A stretch of DNA of 64,000 nt, from NCBI RefSeq assembly GCF_030272615.1, contig NC_081414.1, positions 825,682,896-825,746,895 of the forward strand, in the 5' to 3' direction. Of this stretch, positions 55,924 to 64,000 are shown one piece after another (positions within the stretch are counted from its first letter, which is position 1; every line of letters starts with the position of its first letter). Below the pieces are notes generated by a model. That model ran no database searches. It was not told where the DNA came from and saw nothing but the letters and a program-made list of their open reading frames with translations. A program made the position numbers and the translations under genes. The stretch is from Cryptomeria japonica. Taxonomy: Eukaryota; Streptophyta; Pinopsida; Cupressales; Cupressaceae.

Positions 55924-58900
55924 AATTTTTCAAAATGATGTAAACTGATCAAATGTAGAAATATTAATGAAATTTATGTTTGTTTAAAAAAAAATATGAC
56001 ATTACCAAAAAAAATGAAAACGAACTTATTTTTGCCCGATTTTAATTTTCCAAATAAAGGACATATATAAGTAGTGCTAAAAAAAATAAAAAAAATTGAG
56101 TTATATTTTTCTCGTAATAATATTTTGAAGTCCAACGTAGGTGAATTTGGCAATTTTCATTTGGTGTCACCTTTTGTCTACTAAATTTAGCATTATCAAA
56201 AAAAATTATACCCTTTTGGAGAAGATTCTCTCTTCTAGTGAAAAATATTTTTTGTAAATTTTTTTAATATCATTTAATATTTTAAAAAAAATTTCAAATC
56301 AACCTCTTTTTGAACTTAAAAACCTGCTTGCAATGTTTAAAAAATAAAAAATATTAAAATTAATCAAAATATTCAAGAAATTATATGTCCACATTTGTGA
56401 CTTTGAGCTCTACAAAAGGGTATTTTTTGATTTTTGTGAAAAAAATATTCTGCCCAAGAAAAATACAACAGAAGTGAAGTTTTAGAAATGCAGACAAAAT
56501 GCCAATTTTATTGCCACTTCACATGACACATAAGATAGTTCGGCCAAAGTAGGTTTATATTGAGTTTGGCCGAACTTAGTCCAGCCAAACTGCGCCAGTT
56601 AGCCCAAAGGGTGACCCAACTTTGTGCTTTTTCCCTTGACATTATGATTTTATACACACCTCCCCTCAAATTTGGACCAAAATCACAAAAATGTATCCAT
56701 CCACGTATGATTCATTTTGTTTTAGGTTTATTCCACTACACAATTAAGATAATTGTTATTTATTTCCCATTTCTAATTGTGTAGAGTTGTATTATTTTCA
56801 TTTGATTTTTACTATCACTATTTTATAAATGCAGTAAGCATGTATGCATTAACAACCATTAACATTGTGTTTCAAATTCCATTCAATTTGAATCTATCAA
56901 ACATAACTTATATTTAAATCTTCTCTTATGAACAATTGAGCTATATACTCATTTCACATCTTACTAGCAAGAAGGATTTCTACAAAATCAAGATTTTGAA
57001 CCTAAGAACTTAAGTGTCTAGGGTAAAAGAAACTTAATTTCTAAAAACCTATGAAAAATAAAATAAGTGCAAATAAATACAATGCTAATATCAGTTAATT
57101 AAAAATTAGTCTATGATGTCATGTCTTACCCCAATTATCTACATATCAAGAAACAACAAACAAAATCGTCCTACTAGCATTTGGCAGGGACTTTGTAGAA
57201 ACACAACCTTGTTATTATCATATAAACAATTAGACAAAGGTTAGGTGCTTACCTCATTTTTCTTCTATTAGAAGCTTAACATCACTAAAAATTAGGAGCA
57301 TTTAATTTGACATGTTTGTGACATTTAAATGCATGAAAAGCAAAAAAAAAATATTAATATTTTTTAATTTAATGTTAATTATATCATCACTTCCACCTCT
57401 CAAATACCACACACTCTGATTTAATTGATCAATCAATTCTATCTATCTCCATTATACAATTAGTTAACTTCATAATTATCTCAAAATAAAAAATAAAAAA
57501 ATAATGATATGATAATATAATAATAATAATGTAGTCAATTAAAATAAGAATACATTAAAACATAATAATATAATAATATGTTAGTAATAATTTAATATTA
57601 ATTACAATATAATAATAATTTTTAAAGTGAAATAATATCTTTCGACGTACTTTACCTATATTCCTCTAAATATAGGCATGTTGGTTAATAGTTTGGATCA
57701 TTGTGATAGAAGTTTAGTAATTGAAATCTTGATATGAAAATAGCATTAGGTTTTCATTCTTGAAGGTTGGTTTGTATAGTACACTCTAGTCTAAATAGTA
57801 CATTCTCATCATCTATTAGCATCAACTTTGAAAAATTTAATATTATTCATCTTCAATGTTTTTCATGCGGATTTTGGTTGTGTAGAACCACATTGGAATT
57901 TTTTAAGATGAAGGAGAGGTCCTTGCCTTATCTTAATAGAAATCAAGCTCTAAGTAAAGAACAAACTATTTTTTTACACATCAAACACGCTATGAAAATA
58001 TAAATCTTGTTTGACATGCAAAAATGCAAAACTTTTACTTTGCATGCTCTTAAATTAGATTTGTCTTTGAATGACCCTTGGCGGATTGTTTTAAATGGCC
58101 TAATGAAATATTCTTAAATGCATGATCGTAATCATTAATTTGAACTATCTGACCCATAGATAAATGAAATAAACATTTAAGAAAGAGTTTGACTTTTAGA
58201 TATCAAAGAGTTTACCTAAGACATCATCTACTTTATGTGTCTCAAATCATATGATCATTATACTTGTTATATCTTGTCTCACCCTTGCCTATTTATCAAA
58301 AGAGCCTTTATGTACACATTGTATGATAATATATTGTCCTAATATTAATCATATAGCATTCTTACTTGCTTATATCTCTCTCTTATATAATATCCTTTGG
58401 TGATGTACAAGATTTCTACTCTTGTAAAATTCTGTAGAATATAAGCTCTAAATTTGAGGTCCCCTTAGTTTTCTTTAAAAGTTTTGCCATCTATTTTCTA
58501 CTATGCATCTTTGCCCAAAATTAAATATAAAAGCATTGCCATCTATTTTCTACTATGCATCTTGCCCAAAATTAAATATAAAAGCATACCCTCGGTCACA
58601 TAGTGTTTGTATACTCTATATAGTTGTACATCCCATACTATCACAACATAATTTTGGTGCCATCAATATTTGTTTGCATATTCATAATCTTGTGTCTGTG
58701 TATCTTTGGTAGCATACCAAAAGGTATAGTTGAAGTTTTTAAGTTCTATGGATTTAATTAATTTAACAATTAAGATGGTTTGGAAGCTCTGGTTTCGGCG
58801 CTGTTTCTGCCTTTTTTCTAGTTTTTGTCAAAGCTCCTGTGTGTAATAATCATTTGTTTCGAGATGAATTCTTTGTTTTTGTGTCAGAACAGCAAGAGCT

Positions 58901-59155
58901 TGTATCAATGGGGGATCTGATTTAGTACAATCAGAGTGATCTTCAACTAACACAGGCACATGTATGCAGCGACTCAAAGTTTTAAACCTGATACAAATCC
59001 ATGAAAGTAATGACGGATTCTAAATTTTGGCTCTCATTTGACAAGTTGCTGTACAAAAAATCTCAGGAAAGTACACAAGCGATTTCCAATACAGCAGACA
59101 AACATTAGGAAATTCTGTTAATTTTTTCAACAGTCTTTTTATTGTAACTTTTTTC
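55924..59155. other. AT-rich spacer without recognisable gene
   Basis: Strongly AT-rich, with many A and T runs. Short ORFs (56560-56784, 57767-58003, 58503-58712) show no known motif. The only structure noted is the 52-bp tandem duplication at 58484-58586. Confidence 0.5.
58484..58586. repeat. 52-bp tandem duplication
   Basis: 58484-58535 and 58536-58586 both run from TTGCCATCTATTTTCTAC to TTAAATATAAAAGCA and differ by one missing T. The near identity points to a recent duplication. Confidence 0.95.
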
Positions 59156-59837
59156 TTGGCCATAACTTGCGGTGAATGGGGATGAGAGGAGGAGCCGAGC
59201 GTACCTTCTCGTATCACAAATCATCCCCTGCGGTTGTATACCTACACCTCTTTTGACTAAGATTGCCATTACATTATTTTATGGGAGCATTAAATCACAG
59301 CTTGTATAATTGCTTATAAGTTGCTCTATTCCAGATGATGCCAGATAATCGTAGATTTACGCCGCAATTTCATCATAAAAATCAGGAACTAATATTGCTT
59401 ATAAGTTGCTCTATTGCACAGGATGCCATCTAATTCTAGATTTTATAATCTCTTAATACTGCAACTGCAATTTTATCTGAGAAATCGATTGGAAACTAAT
59501 ATTCTGATCAGTCTGCATCTAGGGAGCTTCAACTTCATCTAGAGACAAATCTTAAATAGAAAATAAATGTAAATGCTATGTAATGGCAGACTTCATTAGG
59601 AAACATATACATTTGTTTCCTAAAGCTTCCTAGATACAGGTCGATCTGAATATTTGTTTCCGATTTGTACGATGAAATTGCGGCGGAATTCTACGATTAT
59701 CTGACATTTCCTGGAATAGAGCATCTTAGTCAAAACAGCCATGATATAAAACCACTCTCATAGCGGGAATGATTTGTGATATGAGAAGGCACGCTCAGCT
59801 CCTCCTCTCATCCCCATTCCCCACAAGTTATGGCCAA
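59156..59837. repeat. Inverted repeat over the UGT promoter and start codon
   Basis: The left arm (about 59156-59535) is the imperfect reverse complement of the right arm (about 59622-59837), around a spacer of about 85 bp. Matches include TTGGCCATAACTT/AAGTTATGGCCAA at the outer ends, GGATGAGAGGAGGAG/CTCCTCCTCTCATCC, GATAATCGTAGA/TCTACGATTATC and GCATCTAGGGAGCTT/AAGCTTCCTAGATAC. The left arm contains its own tandem duplication (59308-59395 and 59396-59495) and about 65 bp absent from the right arm. The mirrored ATG is at 59161-59163 (minus). After ATGGCCAA the similarity stops, so the mirrored gene body is absent. Confidence 0.85.
59745..59752 (+). promoter_or_regulatory. Putative TATA box of the UGT pseudogene
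   Basis: GATATAAAAC lies about 80 bp before the ATG at 59830, a normal distance for a plant promoter. It falls in the right arm of the inverted repeat. Confidence 0.45.
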
Positions 59838-60316
59838 ATCTCTGCACGCAGTCATGCTGCCATTCCCTGTACAAGGGGGTATCAATCCTCTAATCCAATT
59901 GGCCCACCTGCTCTCCCAAAGGGAATTTTTCATTACCTTCGTTAACACAGAGTGGTGCCACCGGCGCAAGTTTGATACAGGTGGATATGCTCTTCAGCAA
60001 GCAGCTGAGGGCTTTAGGTTTTTGACCATCCCGGACGGCTTACCGGCAGAGCATGGTCGTCTTACTGATCATGTTAATTAATTGAGTGTACTGGAAAATC
60101 TGATCCCTGTTTTGGAGCAGCATCTTGTTGCCACTCTTTCGGAAAACGTCCCTCCCATCACATGTATTATCAGTGAAAGCTTTATGTCTTGCACTTACCA
60201 GCTGGCCCTAAATCTCCGAGTGTCCAGAGTTGTCTTCTGGACGATTTGTGCGGCCTTGTCTATTTCTCAGTTCAAAGCAGAGTTATCTTTCTCTCGGGGA
60301 CACATTCCTGTGAAAT

Positions 60317-60405
60317 GTAGGTGTTCCTAGCTTTCTAATTAGCACTCAATTGCATGTTGCAGCATAAAAATACTGTCATAAATATTTTATAGTGTGTGAT
60401 TTCAG
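60317..60405 (+). other. Intron of the UGT pseudogene
   Basis: The donor AAAT|GTAGG and acceptor TTTCAG|TGGG give a phase-1 intron of 89 bp. The split codon restores a Leu between GHIPVK and GEAKRPEN. Splicing is inferred from continuity of the protein. Confidence 0.75.
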
Positions 60406-60960
60406 TGGGAGAAGCAAAGAGACCGGAGAATGTGATTACCTGTTTGCCAGGTAATATCCCACCTCTGTTTCTGACAGATCTCATCTCCTACTACCGTGCT
60501 GAGAGTGCCTCGGATGCTTTAGTCAAAAGATATCTGTATGAAAGCTAAGTGCAAAACAAAGGAGATTACGTGCTGGTGAACACGGTGGAGGAGTTGGAAG
60601 GGAGGGAAGCAGTAGAAGCGCTGTCTATAAACGGGTGTCCTGCTGTGGCTGTGGGTCCTCTGTTTCTTCCCAATTTTCTTGCGCAAAGAGCTGTCGTTCG
60701 GTCCACAAGAATGTTTGCAGAGGACGACAGCTGTCTCCAATGGCTGGATGGGCAGCAGCCTGCTTCTGTGATTGATATACGTTTCCTTTGGCAGCTCCTC
60801 TCTCAAATCGAGCCAACAGCTGAAAGAAATTGCTCTGGGTTTGGAGAACAGCCAGCAGCCTTTTCTGTGGGTTTTGCGAAAGGATATTGCACAAGGGGAG
60901 CCTGGTGTTTTACCCCAAGGGTTTATAGAACGGATCAGAGATAGAGGGCTGATTGTGAGA

Positions 60961-61092
60961 TGGGCACCGCATGTGAAGGTGTTGTCCCATCCTTCCGTTA
61001 GGGCATTTCTTACCCACAGCGGATGGAACTCTGTCATGGAGAGCTTCAGCTTCGGAGTTCCTATGCTGGGATGGCCATATCATATGGATCAG
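60961..61092 (+). other. PSPG box of the UGT pseudogene
   Basis: This 44-codon donor-sugar signature starts at Trp (WAPHVKVLSH) and ends at Gln (WPYHMDQ). It has the conserved His, Gly-Trp-Asn-Ser, Glu and Asp-Gln. A final Gln is usual for UDP-glucose-using enzymes. Confidence 0.9.
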
Positions 61093-61356
61093 TTTCTCAA
61101 TTGCAGATTTGTGAAGGATGTGTTGAAGATTGGGATGGACTTTGAGGGTGTGGATGTTGATGAACACAAGTTGGTTAGTAGAGAAGAGGTGGAGAAGGGG
61201 GTAAGAAGCATGATGGATTGTGAAGAGGTGAGGCAACGGGTGTTGAAATTGAAGGAGACATCAATTAAAGCAGTTAACCAAGGTGGATCTTCTTTCCTCA
61301 ACTTAAACAAGTTTATCCAAGAGATTACCCAAATTGCGAAATCATTTGACCCTTGA

Positions 61357-64000
61357 ATAATCTAACCTGGAGTCCGTAATTGTTAAACCATGCCGTCTAT
61401 GCAGTAATTGTTTAGCTCCAGGTTATAAGAAACGGTAAAATTATTGTTTCAGAATCGTCATTGTTAAATTTCAGCAACTTAACAAGGTGCAGAGTCGCTT
61501 TTCAAATATATCTTTTTAAAACAAAAAGTTTTTTTTTAAATTTTTTATATCTAAATTTACTCACACCTATTTATATTAAACATTATTTTATCTCAATTAT
61601 TAATAAAAAATATTATTCATTTTATTATTAATTTATTTATCTTTTATTTTTATTTCCCGATAATTAAATAAATATAAAGTCTACATTTAATTCTTCCTTT
61701 CATTTAAATCATTTAATTTATTCATCTTTTCATTTAAATCAATCTAATTACTTAAATCAAATTAATTATTTAATCAATCCATGCACATGTCTAAATATGA
61801 TTAAATTAACTAATCAATTCTTAATCTCAATCATTTTAAAAAGTTATAACAAAATCTTGACCATCCATTTGATTAAGAAACTATTCACTCTTCATTCAAC
61901 CCATGTATGTAATATCTTCAATTAGGGATGTTCAATATTTCAATTTGATTATGCTTCATAATATACAGATGATTAAATCTTATTTCAATTCAAGTATACA
62001 CTAACAGATAATAAGTTTAACAAGATATGTCAAAATGAGTTGTAAACCCTTCTAAATGAACAACAATGTGCAATAATTGTGCATTCCTCTTATTATAATG
62101 GAAGATCACACTTATCAATTAAGTTGTCAAAACTATAACAATGATATTATTATCAAGAATATTAAAAACTTATAACAAAAAAGATATTACAAAAGCCACC
62201 ATCGAATTACAATCCCTTGGCACTAAAAGAGAGCCACCTAACTTAGACAAATGAACATTGATAGGAACCACCAAAATAACAAATCAACGAAACTTGCATA
62301 CAATCCCTAAGAAAGATTGCTTAACATTGGATAGGAGTTTCTGTCCACTAGCCAATTATAAGGATAATGGGGTTTTCATATTCTAATCTCCAATGACAAA
62401 TAGATGGGATGCCCAATTTATTTGAGGAATAATATAATAAAAATTAGATGATGTCATATTCAAATCTTCTTTTACCCTTCAAAGATGCTTACACACACGG
62501 ACAACACACCCTTGGCAGACAATTTAATAAAAAATAAAACTTAATTGCATAATAGCAAAGGGCCCTATAATCTAAGCACACATACAATAATACACTAAAT
62601 CATTATAAAGTCATTTTGTTGGTTTATTTTCCCAAGCCTATGAGAAATAGAAAACAGGTTCAAGGAACACCAATAATCTTATGGAAGGAGATATGACAAT
62701 GTCACTCATACATCACATCTCTATCTTCATGGAATCTCTTACACGTGTGGGGACACATGTCAAATGTTATCTTTATGTCATATGATTCTAGACATTGTGT
62801 TCAAAAATTATTTAAATCTGTTACATGATCTTTCAAAACAATCCTTATTGGAAGCATCTTAGGCCAATCGTTAGCAGCCTATACGTCAATAACTTTGCAC
62901 CTTTTATGGGCATGTTTGTAAATGTAAAAATTATGAAAGACAAGTCATTTAATTTGCAACTTGTTCATTTCACTAAACATTTTATGGAGGCAGGTCACAA
63001 ATGCAGAAACGAAAAATTGAAGAAAATTGCCAAATATTAAACTTGGTTCGAAGTTACAATGTTCAGTTGCTTGAGAAAGATTTTGAGGTTCACAAACCAA
63101 GCTCTTTTGTGGAATCCATTTTGGCATTAGATGGCTTGTAGACAATCTATTTTTCCAAATTTTTACGACTTGTGTTTCGTAGGGAAAAAACATTGTGGTG
63201 ACAATGGAGGAATTCAAAGGAAGGTGAGAGCAAATGGCATCAAAGTATAAATAAACCCAAGATAGTGAGAGTGGTTTCACCCTCCTGTGAATTCCAGGAA
63301 CACAGGGACTACAGGCGGCAACTAAGGACAAACATACTTCTAAAAATTCCAGGAATAGAGGGACAAGTAAGGATGATCATGATTTCTAATTTTCTGCTAT
63401 ATTGCAGTTCATAATGAAAACTGAATTTTTTTGAAAAGAAATATGGAAACAAAGTGGGGAAATAAAAAAAATAAAAAAATTGAGACTGAAGAGTAAGATC
63501 ACAAACTATCTACAAATATGCTTGATAGTAAATACCACCAATTTAAAATTTTAATACAACTGAATTTGATTTAAGATCGATTTCATCTGAGAGAATATAA
63601 TTACAAAGGTGTGTAAATATGCCTAAAATCACCAGTTTGGCATTTAGAAAACCTCTCTTATTCGAACCCCAAAAGCACATAAGGTTTTTATTAACCCTGA
63701 GTTTTTACATTACGAATCTCAACAGTAAATTCAAACTTGACAAATCACATATATATCTAATGTATGATACCTCACTACTAAACAAAGAAGTGAAAATTAA
63801 AAAACAGAAAACAAAAAGAGTGAGAAATAGTAAAATTTCTAATAAATAGGAAAAGGTGAAGAGAATTACAAGGAAAAAAATATGAAGGCATGAAGAAAGA
63901 AGGCAATTTGTGCAGGGAGTTGAGCTGACCGTTTTTTCTCAAAAAATGCATCTGTTCAGAAAACTGCTGCCATCTCAATTAAGGATCTCACAGGACGCTG
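61357..64000. other. AT-rich 3' flank without recognisable gene
   Basis: The sequence after the UGT stop is AT-rich. ORFs at 62825-63040 (+), 62945-63331 (-), 63619-63849 (+) and 63778-63978 (-) overlap or oppose each other and show no known motif. A decayed gene or retroelement fragment near 62800-63330 cannot be excluded. Confidence 0.45.

Larger units (their letters stand above)
59830..61356 (+). pseudogene. Plant family-1 UDP-glycosyltransferase pseudogene, UGT85-like
   Basis: A UGT moves sugar from UDP-sugar to a small acceptor in the cytosol. The ATG at 59830 fits, with exon 1 to 60316, a GT-AG intron at 60317-60405 and exon 2 to the TGA at 61356. That gives about 478 codons, a normal length. 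The PSPG donor-binding box is complete (60961-61092, W...Q, 44 residues, with HSGWNS and WPYHMDQ). Three lesions are seen: TAA at 60079-60081, TAA at 60546-60548, and a 4-bp insertion (GATT duplicated, near 60768-60771) that shifts the frame before IYVSFGSSS. The catalytic His of the usual PFPAQGHINP motif is Gly17 here (PFPVQGGINP). UGT85-like is a guess from FVNTEW and general reading. The intact PSPG and splice sites suggest fairly recent loss. Confidence 0.9.

Noticed and set aside
59020-59163. Mirrored minus-strand ORF from ATGGCCAA as a second UGT
   Set aside because: After the first codons the translation is Lys-rich and shares nothing with a UGT; only the promoter and start were duplicated.
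62825-63331. Overlapping opposite ORFs as a gene
   Set aside because: No recognised domain on either strand, and an AT-rich context in which such ORFs arise by chance.

Overview
The window looks like a low-gene-density, retrotransposon-dominated stretch of a seed-plant nuclear genome. Evidence seen: a plant-type UDP-glycosyltransferase with a 44-residue PSPG box, a Ty3 element with two RNase H domains and an antisense plant-mobile-domain ORF, plant L1-type LINE proteins, and long AT-rich gaps. Old, nested, still legible elements would suit a gymnosperm, but that is inference. I see no intact protein-coding host gene; every recognised gene carries stops or frameshifts. No rRNA, tRNA or CRISPR array was recognised.

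Layout. 1418-4681 (+) is one 1,088-codon reading frame with five premature stops, encoding a putative plant transposon/mobile-domain-like protein with a coiled-coil tail; an LTR-like tract and an A-rich minisatellite follow. 8867-9178 continues at 26984-27765: the 3' LTR of an old Ty3 element, split by a younger relative. That younger element, 9179-26978 (17.8 kb, minus strand, target duplication CAAAT), has LTRs of about 1.54 kb, a primer site, a polypurine tract, Gln-rich gag, protease, G-patch, RT, two RNase H domains and integrase, plus an antisense mobile-domain ORF at 11523-12869. This fits the Tat/Ogre lineage.

27770-31600 is AT-rich, with a 305-bp foldback and a 135-bp direct repeat. 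31616-41782 is a retroposon-like unit with a perfect 14-bp target duplication, interrupted by a 7.85-kb gag-protease-only LTR element (33359-41206, +). 42023-55910 is a plant L1-type LINE (+), interrupted by a minus-strand LTR element (44100-51764, target duplication GTCTG) that has gag-like zinc knuckles and a 1,067-codon ORF of the same architecture as 1418-4681, but no recognisable polymerase or integrase.

55924-59155 is AT-rich spacer. At 59830-61356 lies a two-exon UGT pseudogene whose promoter and start codon are mirrored head-to-head by an inverted repeat (59156-59837). 61357-64000 has no recognisable gene.

How the parts relate: three separate nestings are recorded (Ty3 in Ty3 LTR, gag-only element in retroposon, non-autonomous element in LINE). 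The gag-only element shares primer-binding sequence and zinc-knuckle type with the full Ty3 element, so the latter's relatives are plausible helpers. Decay in several elements is by in-frame TAG/TGA codons rather than frameshifts, as expected for deamination of methylated CG and CHG cytosines.
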